Origin: Brevundimonas sp. NIBR11
GTDB taxonomy: Bacteria > Pseudomonadota > Alphaproteobacteria > Caulobacterales > Caulobacteraceae
Direction: 5' to 3'
DNA: 64,000 nucleotides
Assembly (NCBI RefSeq): GCF_027912535.1
Contig: NZ_CP115465.1
Location: forward strand, 45,001 to 109,000
Part shown: in pieces, positions 54,513 to 63,407 of the stretch
Position numbering within the stretch: the first letter of the stretch is position 1
Layout: each line of letters opens with the position of its first letter
Translations under genes and position numbers: made by a program
The notes under the pieces: generated by a model
Databases searched by the model: none
What the model was told of the DNA's origin: nothing
Seen by the model: the letters and a program-made list of their open reading frames with translations, nothing else

Positions 54513-56308
54513 GCGCGCCCCAGAACCAGCCGAACCTCGACCTCGCCCCCATCGGCAACTGTTCGATCTCGGCCCTCATCGATCGCAGCGGCCGATTCGT
54601 CTGGGCCTGCGCCCCGCGTGTGGACGGCGACCCTGTCTTCTCCGCCCTGATGAACGGCGATGCGCCCGATCACGGCTTCTGGGACATCGAGCTGGAGGGG
54701 CTGAAGCACGTCAGCCAGGCCTATATCGACAACACCCCGGTGCTGCGGACCGTGCTCACGGCCGAGGACGGGGCGGCGGTGGAGATCATCGACTTCGCCC
54801 CTCGCCACCTGAAGCATTCGCGCACCTATCGACCGCTGGCGTTCGCTCGGGTGGTGCGTCCGCTGGACGGGGCTCCGCGCATCCGGGTGCGGCTTCGGCC
54901 ATCCGCCGATTGGGGCGCGCGTCGGGCTGAGGTCACCTCCGGCTCCAATCACATCCGCTATCTGTGCAGCGACGTGACGCTGCGTCTGACCACGAACTGT
55001 CCGGTGTCGCATGTGCTGGAGGAACGCGCCTTCAGGCTCGAGAGCCCGCTCGCCTTCTTCCTCGGGCCTGACGAGGGCTACGACCAGGAGGTGGGGCCCG
55101 GCGTCTCGGCGACGCTGGATCGCACGGTCGCCTACTGGAAGGACTGGGTCCGCACCCTCTACATCCCTCTGGACTACCAGGAGGCGGTGATCCGGGCGGC
55201 CATCACGCTGAAACTCTGCGCCTACGAGGAGACGGGCGCCATCGTCGCGGCCATGACCACCTCGGTGCCGGAGTTCCCCGAGAGCGGGCGGAACTGGGAC
55301 TACCGCTACTGCTGGATCCGCGACGCCTACTACGTGGTGCGCGCCCTGAACCGGCTGGGCGCCGTCGACATGCTTGAAAACTACCTCGTCTACCTGAGGA
55401 ACCTCGTCGACGCCTCGGGCGGCGGCCACGTCCAACCCGTCTACGGCGTGGGTCTGGAAGAGGACATCGACGAGCGGATCGTGACCTCGGTCGAGGGCTA
55501 TCGCGGGATGAAGCCGGTTCGCGTCGGCAATCAGGCGCGCGAACACCTGCAACACGACGTCTACGGACAGATCGTCCTGCCGCTGGTCCAATCCTTTTAC
55601 GATCAGCGTTTGCTGCGCCCCGGCACGGTCGACGACTTCTATGCGCTGGAGAAGGTCGGCGAACGGGCCTTTGCCATGCATGACCAGATCGACGCCGGTC
55701 TGTGGGAGTTCCGGACGATCGCCCGCGTCCACACCTATTCGTCCGTCATGTGCTGGGCCGCCTGCGACCGTCTGGGCAAGGCGGCGGACCACCTGGGACT
55801 GGAGCATCGAGCCCACGTCTGGCGCGAGCGAGCCCAGACCATCCGGGAACGGATCGAGAAGGAGACCTTCATCCCCGAGGAGGGCCGCTTCGGCGCATCC
55901 TTCGGGGGCGAGGAGTTGGATGCGTCGCTGCTGCAACTGGTCGATCTCGGCTTCCTCGCGCCCAACGATCCCCGCCAGGTCGCCACCTTCAACGCCATCG
56001 AACGCGACCTGAAGAAGGGCCCCTACCTCTTCCGCTACGTCATCCCCGACGACTTCGGGGAGCCCGAGACGGCGTTCAACTTCTGCACCTTCTGGTTCAT
56101 CGAGGCTCTGCACCAAAACGGCCGGGACGAGGAGGCGCGGGAGATCTTCGAACAGATGCTGAGCCGCCGGACCCATGCGGGTCTGCTCAGCGAAGACATC
56201 TCTCTCGGCGACAACGAACTGTGGGGCAACTACCCCCAGACCTACTCGCTGGTCGGCATCATCAACTGCGCCATCCTGCTCAGCCGTTCGTGGACGGATG
56301 TTCGCTGA
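54509..56308 (+). CDS. Glycoside hydrolase family 15 (glucoamylase/trehalase-like)
   Basis: 599 residues. N-terminal beta-sandwich (APIGNCSISALIDRSGRFVWACAPRVDGDPVFSAL) and C-terminal (alpha/alpha)6 barrel with RNWDYRYCWIRDAYYVVRAL, GLWEFRT (likely general acid region) and ELWGNYPQTYSLVGIINCAI near the end. This is the bacterial GH15 subgroup that sits between otsB and otsA; some members hydrolyse trehalose, others maltose or longer glucans. No signal peptide, so cytoplasmic. Coupled to otsB by ATGA. Confidence 0.92.
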   Translation: MSAPQNQPNLDLAPIGNCSISALIDRSGRFVWACAPRVDGDPVFSALMNGDAPDHGFWDIELEGLKHVSQAYIDNTPVLRTVLTAEDGAAVEIIDFAPRHLKHSRTYRPLAFARVVRPLDGAPRIRVRLRPSADWGARRAEVTSGSNHIRYLCSDVTLRLTTNCPVSHVLEERAFRLESPLAFFLGPDEGYDQEVGPGVSATLDRTVAYWKDWVRTLYIPLDYQEAVIRAAITLKLCAYEETGAIVAAMTTSVPEFPESGRNWDYRYCWIRDAYYVVRALNRLGAVDMLENYLVYLRNLVDASGGGHVQPVYGVGLEEDIDERIVTSVEGYRGMKPVRVGNQAREHLQHDVYGQIVLPLVQSFYDQRLLRPGTVDDFYALEKVGERAFAMHDQIDAGLWEFRTIARVHTYSSVMCWAACDRLGKAADHLGLEHRAHVWRERAQTIRERIEKETFIPEEGRFGASFGGEELDASLLQLVDLGFLAPNDPRQVATFNAIERDLKKGPYLFRYVIPDDFGEPETAFNFCTFWFIEALHQNGRDEEAREIFEQMLSRRTHAGLLSEDISLGDNELWGNYPQTYSLVGIINCAILLSRSWTDVR

Positions 56309-56401
56309 ATGGGAGCCGATGACGGATCGGACGGCGTCAACCCCGTAGAGCTTCACGATGTTGCGTTGCAGCTAAACCCGGGGCTCGGCGTTTTGGGGCA
56401 G

Positions 56402-57829
56402 ATGTCTCGACTGATCGTTGTGTCCAACCGTGTTTCGGCGCCCGCCGATCCGGCCGCCGGCTCGGCCGGTGGTCTGGCCATGGCGCTGTCCGCCGCTCTC
56501 AGAAAGTACGACGGCCTTTGGTTCGGCTGGTCGGGCGAGACCGTCAGCCAGTTTACCGGGGAACTCAAGATCGAGGATCGGGCCGGCGTCACCGTCGCCT
56601 TGGTCGATCTCGAGGCCCAGGACGTCGACGAATACTACAACGGCTACGCCAACAAGACCCTGTGGCCCCTGTTCCACCATCGTGTCGACCTGACCGCCTA
56701 TGAACGGTCCTACGGCGAGGGCTATGAGCGGGTGAACCGGCGGTTCGCCGAGGTGCTGGCGCCCCTGATCGAGCCGGACGACATCATCTGGATCCACGAC
56801 TACCACCTGATCCCGATCGCGCGGGACCTGCGGCGGCTCGGGATCAGGAACCGGATCGGCTTCTTCCTGCATACGCCGTGGCCGGCGCGGCAGCTCTTGG
56901 TGACCCTGCCGCACCATAGGCGGCTGGTGGAAAGCCTGTTCGCCTACGATCTGATCGGCTTCCAGACCCAGGAATGGCTGGACCTGTTCCGCGACTATGT
57001 GATCTCGGAGGCGCGGGGCGAACTGGCAGGCTACGGAGGGTTGGAAGCCTTTGGACGCACAGTGCGCATCGGCACCTTCCCCATCGGCATCGATGTCGAG
57101 GGCTTCCTCCAGGCTCGAAACTCGCGCGAGGGCAATCGCACCTACGACCGGATGGCGGCCTCGTCGGCCTTCCGCTCGATGATGGTCGGGGTCGACCGGC
57201 TCGACTACTCCAAGGGACTGGAGGAGCGGATGGTCGGCTACGAACAGTTCCTGCACGACAACGCCGAAATGCGCGGCGACGTCTTCCTCGTCCAGGTGAC
57301 CCCGATCTCGCGCGACGACGTGGACACCTATCAGGACATCCGGGCGCGGCTGGACGCCCTGGCCGGCCGCATCAACGGCGAGTTCGCCGATATGGACTGG
57401 CAGCCGATCCGCTATCTGAACCGGTCCTACCGTCGCGATCAGTTGGCCGGCATCTATCGCGCGGCGAGGGTCGGTCTGGTGACGCCGTTGCGTGACGGCA
57501 TGAACCTGGTGGCCAAGGAGTACGTCGCCGCTCAGAACCCGGACGATCCCGGCGTCCTGATCCTGTCTCGCTTCGCGGGAGCGGCCGAGCAGATGGGCGA
57601 GGCCCTGCTGGTCAACCCCTTCAGTCGCGAAGAGGTGGCCGAGGCCATCAAGAAGGCGCTGACCATGCCCAAGGCCGAGCGCGTCCGGAAGTGGCAGGCT
57701 CTGATGAAGGTGGTGAAAGACACCGACGTGGGCGTCTGGCGCGACGACTTCGTCGGCGCCCTGAAGGCGGTCGAGATCGTCGGCGACGGCGACGCGCCCT
57801 TTCATCAGGGCCACGCCGACGCCGCCTGA
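56402..57829 (+). CDS. otsA: Alpha,alpha-trehalose-phosphate synthase
   Basis: 475 residues, GT20. It joins UDP-glucose and glucose 6-phosphate. Motifs: LIVVSNRVS, SAGGLAMAL, GETV, IWIHDYHLIPIARDLR, IGFFLHTPWPA, VDRLDYSKGLEERM and TPLRDGMNLVAKEYVA. Start at 56402 (MSRLIVVSN), 93 bp after GH15. Completes a stress-type otsB-GH15-otsA cluster, likely for osmotic or desiccation protection. Confidence 0.96.
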   Translation: MSRLIVVSNRVSAPADPAAGSAGGLAMALSAALRKYDGLWFGWSGETVSQFTGELKIEDRAGVTVALVDLEAQDVDEYYNGYANKTLWPLFHHRVDLTAYERSYGEGYERVNRRFAEVLAPLIEPDDIIWIHDYHLIPIARDLRRLGIRNRIGFFLHTPWPARQLLVTLPHHRRLVESLFAYDLIGFQTQEWLDLFRDYVISEARGELAGYGGLEAFGRTVRIGTFPIGIDVEGFLQARNSREGNRTYDRMAASSAFRSMMVGVDRLDYSKGLEERMVGYEQFLHDNAEMRGDVFLVQVTPISRDDVDTYQDIRARLDALAGRINGEFADMDWQPIRYLNRSYRRDQLAGIYRAARVGLVTPLRDGMNLVAKEYVAAQNPDDPGVLILSRFAGAAEQMGEALLVNPFSREEVAEAIKKALTMPKAERVRKWQALMKVVKDTDVGVWRDDFVGALKAVEIVGDGDAPFHQGHADAA

Positions 57830-57835
57830 CGGTCG

Positions 57836-58453
57836 CTAGGCCGCTTCCAGCACCGCGCTCTCGGCGTCCCTGGCGTCGGCCCGGATGCGGGCCGGCCGCG
57901 CGGCCAGCCGTTCGGCATAGCTGTCCAGCAGAGGACTGTCTGGGAGGGCGAACCGCGCCCAGGCCAAAGACGAACCGATCATCACATCAGCCACGGTGAA
58001 CTGTTCGCCCATCAGCCAGGGCCCTTCCCAGAGCGCTTCCAGAAGCCGGCCTACGGCGGCGTCGTAGCGAGCTTCGGCGGCGGGATCGCGATCCGTCTCG
58101 CCGGTCATCTTGCTCCAGATCGCGGGCTCCAGTTCGCCGGCGGCCCAAGCCAGCCAGGTCAACAGCGGTCCGCGCTCCGGGGAGCCGGGCAGGGCGCCGA
58201 GACCCGCCTCAGGATGCAGGTCGGCCAGATAGAGCGCCACCGCGGCCGATTCCGTCACCAGCGCTCCGTCGTGGATCAGGGCCGGGACCTTGCCGTCCGG
58301 ATGGGGGTTCTTCGGGTCCGGTTCCCCAACCTTTCGGCCGTTGCGATAGGCGATCGCGCAGTACTCGATCGTCGCCTCGGCCCCCAACTCCTCGATCAGC
58401 CAGACGATGCGCGAGGAGCGCGACTGTGGGGCGTGAAACAGGGTCAGCATCAT
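57836..58453 (-). CDS. Glutathione S-transferase family protein
   Basis: 205 residues. Thioredoxin-fold N-domain (LTLFHAPQSRSSRIVWLIEELG, with catalytic-type Ser residues, and HPDGKVPALIHDGALVTESAAVALYLAD) and all-helical C-domain (FTVADVMIGSSLAWA with the N-capping box). Tandem ATG at 58453/58450 preceded by GGGAG. It is divergent from a WYL-type regulator with tandem palindromes between them, and converges on otsA with a 6-bp gap. Confidence 0.9.
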   Translation of the reverse strand: MMLTLFHAPQSRSSRIVWLIEELGAEATIEYCAIAYRNGRKVGEPDPKNPHPDGKVPALIHDGALVTESAAVALYLADLHPEAGLGALPGSPERGPLLTWLAWAAGELEPAIWSKMTGETDRDPAAEARYDAAVGRLLEALWEGPWLMGEQFTVADVMIGSSLAWARFALPDSPLLDSYAERLAARPARIRADARDAESAVLEAA

Positions 58454-58517
58454 TTTCTCTCCCATCCGGTGGGTCGGGCGGTGCGCCCTGACCGTGTGAG
58501 ATTGACTACCGCCACCC

Positions 58518-58539
58518 TGCTGCCAGCATGCTGTCAGCA
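58518..58539. promoter_or_regulatory. Tandem operator palindromes between GST and WYL regulator
   Basis: Two abutting perfect 11-bp palindromes of the form TGCTG-N-CAGCA: TGCTGCCAGCA (58518-58528) and TGCTGTCAGCA (58529-58539). They are spaced one helical turn apart, in the middle of the 108-bp divergent promoter region, 23 bp before the regulator ATG. Confidence 0.65.
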
Positions 58540-58561
58540 TCGGTACGCTAGGGTTCCCTTC

Positions 58562-59263
58562 ATGAGACGCGCAGACCGCCTGTTCCAGATCGTCCAGCTC
58601 CTGCGGCGCAGTTCACAGCCGGTGACGGCGGAGGCCATCGCGATCGAGCTGGAGACGTCCAAGCGCAGCGTCTATCGCGACATCGCCGCCCTTATGGCTC
58701 AGCGCGTTCCGGTCCGGGGCGAGGCGGGCATTGGCTATGTGCTGGATAGCGGCTTCGACATGCCGCCTCTGATGTTGACCTCCGACGAAGTGGAGGCCGC
58801 GGTTCTGGGCGCCCAGTGGGTGGCGGGCAGGGGAGACCCGGCCCTGGCCCGAGCCGCACGCGACCTGATCGCCAAGATCGCCGCGACCGTGCCTGAACGG
58901 CTGCGTCCGGTGGTGCTTGAACCGGCGTTGGGCGCGCCGAAAAGCTGGAACGTCCTGCCGGAGACCTTGGACATGGCCGCGATGCGTGGGGCCATTCATT
59001 CCGCGCGGAAGGTCGCGCTTCATTACAAGGACGAGAAGGACGCCGAAACACGCCGGACCATCTGGCCTTTCCAGGTCGCCTATCGCGAGACGACCCGCAT
59101 CGTCATCGCCTGGTGCGAGACCCGCGACGACTTCCGCATGTTCCGCACCGACCGGGTGATCGTCGCGGAGGTGCTTGAGGACCGTTATCCGGCCCGGCCA
59201 GCTGCGCTACGCGCCAAATGGCGGGCGTATCTGCGGGAGCAGTACGGCGTCGAGGAGCACTGA
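58562..59263 (+). CDS. YafY-type transcriptional regulator (HTH + WYL)
   Basis: 233 residues. N-terminal DeoR-like winged HTH (RLFQIVQLLRRSSQPVTAEAIAIELETSKRSVYRDIAALMAQ), then a WYL ligand-sensing domain (KVALHYKDEKDAETRRTIWPFQVAYRETTRIVIAWCETRDDFRMFRTDRV). Probably represses or activates the divergent GST gene and itself through the tandem palindromes. Starts at 58562 with the family-typical MRRADRLFQI. Confidence 0.9.
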   Translation: MRRADRLFQIVQLLRRSSQPVTAEAIAIELETSKRSVYRDIAALMAQRVPVRGEAGIGYVLDSGFDMPPLMLTSDEVEAAVLGAQWVAGRGDPALARAARDLIAKIAATVPERLRPVVLEPALGAPKSWNVLPETLDMAAMRGAIHSARKVALHYKDEKDAETRRTIWPFQVAYRETTRIVIAWCETRDDFRMFRTDRVIVAEVLEDRYPARPAALRAKWRAYLREQYGVEEH

Positions 59264-59284
59264 CTCGCCGACGCCTCTTTAGTC

Positions 59285-60487
59285 TCAGTAAATCTCGAAC
59301 AGACCGGCCGCGCCTTGCCCGCCGCCGATGCACATGGTCACCACGCCGTATTTCGCGCCGCGACGCTTGCCTTCGATCAGGACGTGACCGGTCATCCGGG
59401 CGCCCGACATGCCGTAGGGGTGGCCGATGGAGATGGCGCCGCCGTTCACGTTCAGACGGTCCATGGGGATGCCGAGTTTATCTGCGCAGTAGAGCACCTG
59501 CACGGCGAAGGCTTCGTTGAGCTCCCAGATGCCGATATCGTCCATGGTCAGGCCGTGGCGCTTCAGCAGCTTCGGCACGGCGTAGACCGGGCCGATGCCC
59601 ATCTCGTCGGGCTCGCAGCCCGCGACGACCATGCCGCGATAGGCGCCGAGCGGCTGCAGGCCGTGACGGACGGCTTCACCCGCCTCCATGATCACCGAGG
59701 CCGAGGCCCCGTCCGACAGCTGCGACGCATTTCCGGCGGTGATGTATTCGCCCTGCTGGATTTCCTCGCCGCCGCCGAAGACGGGCTTGAGCGATTTCAG
59801 GCCCTCCAGCGTCGTGTCGGCGCGGTTGCCCTCGTCCTTCGACAGGGTCACTTCCTTGGCGGAAACCTGGCCGGTGGCCTTGTCCATGACCTGCATGGTC
59901 GTGGTCATCGGCACGATCTCGGCGTCGAAGCGGCCGGCTTCCTGGGCGGCGGCGGTGCGCTGCTGCGATTGTAGGGCGTATTCGTCCTGCCGATCACGCG
60001 AGATGCCGTAGCGTTTGGCCACCACCTCGGCCGTTTCCAGCATCGACATGTAGATGTGGGGAGAGAGCTTCAGCAGCGCTTCGTCCTTCATCCGATAGAG
60101 GTTCATGTGCTGGTTCTGGACCAGCGAGATCGATTCCAGACCGCCGCCGACAGCGACCTTCTGCTGGTCGAACACCACCTGCTTGGCGGCGGTGGCGATG
60201 CCCATCAGGCCCGAGGCGCACTGGCGGTCGATGGTCATCCCGGCGACCGAGGCCGGCAGGCCGGCGGCGAGCGCGATCTGACGCGCGACATTGGTCCCGG
60301 TGGAACCCTGTTGCAGGGCCGCGCCCAGAACCACGTCCTCCACCTCGGCCGGGTCGATGCCGGCGCGGGCGACGGCGTGTTTCACCGCATGGGCGCCCAG
60401 CTGCTGCGCCTGGGTGTCGTTGAACGCCCCACGATAGGCGCGCCCGATCGGGGTCCGGGCGGTCGAGACGATGACGGCTTCACGCAT
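59285..60487 (-). CDS. Acetyl-CoA acetyltransferase / thiolase
   Basis: 400 residues. Catalytic residues: Cys90 ([11 protein letters not shown]), His in [14 protein letters not shown], and Cys in [16 protein letters not shown] at the C-terminus. It condenses or cleaves acyl-CoA. The HPYGMSG variant and an SDR of the multifunctional-protein type 119 bp upstream suggest a beta-oxidation role more than polyhydroxybutyrate synthesis. Chain-length preference is not evident. Confidence 0.93.
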   Translation of the reverse strand: MREAVIVSTARTPIGRAYRGAFNDTQAQQLGAHAVKHAVARAGIDPAEVEDVVLGAALQQGSTGTNVARQIALAAGLPASVAGMTIDRQCASGLMGIATAAKQVVFDQQKVAVGGGLESISLVQNQHMNLYRMKDEALLKLSPHIYMSMLETAEVVAKRYGISRDRQDEYALQSQQRTAAAQEAGRFDAEIVPMTTTMQVMDKATGQVSAKEVTLSKDEGNRADTTLEGLKSLKPVFGGGEEIQQGEYITAGNASQLSDGASASVIMEAGEAVRHGLQPLGAYRGMVVAGCEPDEMGIGPVYAVPKLLKRHGLTMDDIGIWELNEAFAVQVLYCADKLGIPMDRLNVNGGAISIGHPYGMSGARMTGHVLIEGKRRGAKYGVVTMCIGGGQGAAGLFEIY

Positions 60488-60605
60488 GGTGTTCTCCCTT
60501 TGGCGACCTTGGTGTCATCGGTCGCTCGGATTGGTCGGATCTTGGTCAATCTGGCCTACGCGCCTGTCGCCGCGTCAAGGCAAGCGCCCGACGCGGCATT
60601 CAGGA

Positions 60606-61511
60606 TCAGGCGTGGGCTTTCTGAGCCTTGGTCAGCTCGATCATGCCCTGGGCCGCGCCCATCTCCGGGACGATCTCGCCGGTGCGGTTGGAGATCGCCT
60701 CGAACTGCGCCTGGACCTGTTCGGGGGCGTCGTCGCCGACGATGTGGACTCCCTGCGTCAGGGTCACATAGGCCCGCTCGAAGCCGCCGGCGCCTGCGCC
60801 GAGGATGCATCGCGTCGGCGCGTCCTGGCTGACCAGATACAACAGACCCGGCGTCACCAGCTCCGGCCCCAGGGCTTCCAGAGGCAGGGCCGCTCCCAGA
60901 TCCTCGGTCATGCGGGTGTGGGCGGTCGGCGCCAGGCAGTTGACCCGGATGTCGTTCTTGGCCCCCTCGATGGCCAAGGTCTGCATGAAGCCGACCAAGG
61001 CCATCTTGGCCGCGCCGTAGTTGGCCTGGCCGAAGTTCCCATAGAGACCCGAAGACGACGTGGTCATGACGATCCGGCCGTAGTTCCGCTCTCGCATTCC
61101 GTCCCACACCGCCTTGGTGCAGTTCACCGCGCCCATGAGATGGACGTCCAAAACGAACTGGAAGTCGGCGATCTCCATCTTGGCGAAGGACTTGTCGCGC
61201 AGGACCCCGGCGTTGTTGACCAGAATGTCGACCGAACCCCATTTGGCGGCGGCTTCGGCCACCATGGCCTTCACCGCCTCGAAGTCGGTGACGGACGCCG
61301 CATTGGCGATGGCCTCGCCGCCCGCCGCCACGATCTCGGCGACCACGGCCTCGGCCGCGCTGGACGAGGCGCCGGAGCCGTCGCGCGCGCCGCCCAGATC
61401 GTTGACCACCACCTTCGCGCCTCGGGCCGCGAGGGCTATCGCGTGCTCTCTACCGAGCCCTCCGCCCGCGCCCGTGACGATCGCCACCTTGCCGTCGAAC
61501 CGCATTGCCAT
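60606..61511 (-). CDS. SDR family dehydrogenase, 17-beta-HSD type 4-like
   Basis: 301 residues. NAD-binding TGAGGGLGREHAIALAARGAKVVVNDLGG, NNAGVLRDKSF, catalytic Ser in TTSSSGLYGNFGQANYGAAK with Tyr and Lys. The GLGREHA and VNDLGG motifs mark the (3R)-hydroxyacyl-CoA dehydrogenase part of peroxisomal-type multifunctional enzyme 2. A C-terminal extension of about 50 residues follows the fold. Likely works with the adjacent thiolase on fatty acyl or sterol-side-chain substrates. Confidence 0.88.
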   Translation of the reverse strand: MAMRFDGKVAIVTGAGGGLGREHAIALAARGAKVVVNDLGGARDGSGASSSAAEAVVAEIVAAGGEAIANAASVTDFEAVKAMVAEAAAKWGSVDILVNNAGVLRDKSFAKMEIADFQFVLDVHLMGAVNCTKAVWDGMRERNYGRIVMTTSSSGLYGNFGQANYGAAKMALVGFMQTLAIEGAKNDIRVNCLAPTAHTRMTEDLGAALPLEALGPELVTPGLLYLVSQDAPTRCILGAGAGGFERAYVTLTQGVHIVGDDAPEQVQAQFEAISNRTGEIVPEMGAAQGMIELTKAQKAHA

Positions 61512-61579
61512 TGAGGCCTCCCTTATCGCTGTTCACCCTGATAACAGGCTCGGGCGGTTCGCCAAGAGGGGGATATGTG

Positions 61580-61608
61580 TTGAAACGGCGCCACAGTCGC
61601 CGTATTGC
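61580..61608 (+). promoter_or_regulatory. Promoter of the ompA-like gene
   Basis: TTGAAA (61580-61585), 17 bp, TATTGC (61603-61608). It predicts a 5-prime leader of about 90 nt before the ATG at 61708. Confidence 0.6.
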
Positions 61609-61707
61609 GAACCGAAATAAGGAACTCGGGCCCAACTATGCCGTTCGGCCCGGTGAGCGTCGCGTGTAAGCGTGGCCTTTGGGCATTCAAAAATTATGAG
61701 GACTGAC

Positions 61708-62874
61708 ATGAAGCTGAAACTTCTCGCCAGCGTCGCAGCCGCGGGGCTTTTCGCCGCTGGCGCTGCTTCGGCTGAGCCGGACGGCTGGTACGGCGCGATC
61801 GACGCCGGCTACCACAAGATCGACGACATCAACCTGGAAGCGACCGGCAACGGCGTGAACTGGAACGCCGAAGTGAACGACGGCTGGGCCGCGTTCGCGC
61901 GTCTGGGCTACCGGTTCAACCCGAACTGGCGCGTCGAACTCGAAGGCGGCTACCGCTCGGGCGACATCGGCCGCATCCGTCACTCGACGGGCTCGGTTCC
62001 GTCGGGCGTGTGCAACTTCACCCCGGCCACCGGCGCCTGCTACTCGCCGGACGGCGACATCGAATCCGCCACCCTGATGGCCAATGTCATCTATGACATC
62101 GGCGGCGAGTACTGGGGCGTTCGTCCGTTCGTCGGCCTCGGTGTCGGCGTGAACCGCGTCAACACCGAGTTCGTGGGCACCATCCGCGGCCAGCGCGCCG
62201 TCTCGATCGTGGCCGACGATTCGTCGACCAAGTTCGCCGCCCAGGCCATTGCCGGCCTGAGCTACGCGATCGGCGACCGCGCCAACATCGACCTGACGTA
62301 CCGCTACCTGACGGGCGACATGGAAGCCGCCGTCACGACGAGCTCGGCCCTGGCCGTGAACAACTACGGCACGTTCGAAGGCGACTACGACGAGAGCCAC
62401 ACGGTGACCCTGGGCCTGCGTTACGCCTTCGGCGCCGACTCGGCCCCGCCGCCGCCGCCTCCGCCCCCGCCGCCGCCCCCGCCGCCTCCCCCGCCGCCGC
62501 CGCCTCCTCCGCCCCCGCCGCCGCCTCCGCCGGCTCCGGTCGCGCGCGAGTTCGTGGTGTACTTCGACTGGGATCGCTCGGACCTGACGGCCGAAGCCCG
62601 CTCGGTGGTGACGCAGGCCGCCAACTACGCCAAGTCGGGTCGTCCGACGCGCGTGCTGGTCGTCGGCTACGCCGACACCTCCGGCTCGGCCGCCTACAAC
62701 GTGGGCCTGTCGAACCGTCGCTCGCGCACCGTGGCTGACGCCCTGGTCGCCCAAGGCGTCGCCGGCGGCGTGATCGCCCTCGACGGCAAGGGTGAGACCA
62801 ACCTGGCCCGTCCGACCGCCGACGGCGTTCGCGAGCCTCTGAACCGTCGCGCCACCATCGGCATCAACTTCTAA
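61708..62874 (+). CDS. OmpA family outer-membrane protein with poly-proline linker
   Basis: 388 residues. Start at 61708 has GAGG upstream and gives a signal peptide ending at GAASAE. An eight-stranded OmpA-like beta-barrel spans about 23-245, then comes a run of 29 consecutive prolines (codons 62446-62532, mixed CCG/CCC/CCT), then the peptidoglycan-binding OmpA domain (VVYFDWDRSDLT ... NVGLSNRRSRTVADALV ... NRRATIGINF). It tethers the outer membrane to the cell wall. Proline-rich linkers are common in Caulobacterales OmpA, but this length of uninterrupted proline is notable and will depend on EF-P for translation. Confidence 0.95.
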   Translation: MKLKLLASVAAAGLFAAGAASAEPDGWYGAIDAGYHKIDDINLEATGNGVNWNAEVNDGWAAFARLGYRFNPNWRVELEGGYRSGDIGRIRHSTGSVPSGVCNFTPATGACYSPDGDIESATLMANVIYDIGGEYWGVRPFVGLGVGVNRVNTEFVGTIRGQRAVSIVADDSSTKFAAQAIAGLSYAIGDRANIDLTYRYLTGDMEAAVTTSSALAVNNYGTFEGDYDESHTVTLGLRYAFGADSAPPPPPPPPPPPPPPPPPPPPPPPPPPPPPAPVAREFVVYFDWDRSDLTAEARSVVTQAANYAKSGRPTRVLVVGYADTSGSAAYNVGLSNRRSRTVADALVAQGVAGGVIALDGKGETNLARPTADGVREPLNRRATIGINF

Positions 62875-63407
62875 GACGCCTGGACAAGGGCCCCGACCCC
62901 CAAAGGATCGGGGCCCGACCAAGCCGAAAAGAAGACGCCGGGGGGCGTCTACGTCACGGAAGGGCGACCTTCCACAGCACGGCGTTCCCCGACGATGACC
63001 GTATGTTGAGCCGCCGGTTCTCCGCTCCAGGAGGCCGGCGGTTTAGCGTTTCTCAGCGGCGTTGCCCGAATGTCTCGCTTCAAGCGTCAGGGCCCGGCCC
63101 ACGGCCTTTTCGAGCCCCTCACCGGGGATCGGCGGGCCTGGATTTCGTCCGATGTCGCTGGAAGAGTTCGCGAATTCCCGCACACGCCACTCGCTTTTTT
63201 GGACAAGTCGGTTGATCCGCACGACAGGGCCAGCGACAAGGGCATCCATGTCAGAGTTCCGACCCTCTTGTCTGGCCTTCGACGGAGTCGCCACGCCATC
63301 GCGCGTCGTGCGGCCCGTGTCGAAGCTCCGGGCAGGGAACCCCGATCAGGGCGGAGTTCGCAGCGTTTCCATCCGTCTTGAAGACTTCGCGTGAGCCGGT
63401 CCTGAGC
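62875..63407. other. Intergenic region between ompA-like and kpsS-like genes
   Basis: Hairpins: GGGCCCCGA/TCGGGGCCC (62888-62916, 9-bp stem, no T-run) is the likely ompA terminator; GACGCC/GGCGTC (62934-62949); CCGCCGG/CCGGCGG (63011-63041) followed by TTT. From about 63060 to 63400 all three plus frames stay largely open, a usual effect of high GC, but none reads like a protein. Confidence 0.55.

Noticed and set aside
54440..56356. Minus-strand 638-codon frame antisense to GH15
   Set aside because: Shadow of GH15; low-complexity composition.
62421..62624. Minus-strand ORF with a long glycine run
   Set aside because: It is the complement of the OmpA poly-proline tract.
63062..63394. Overlapping open frames before the KpsS-like gene
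   Set aside because: Three frames are open at once with no protein-like pattern and no good ribosome-binding site.
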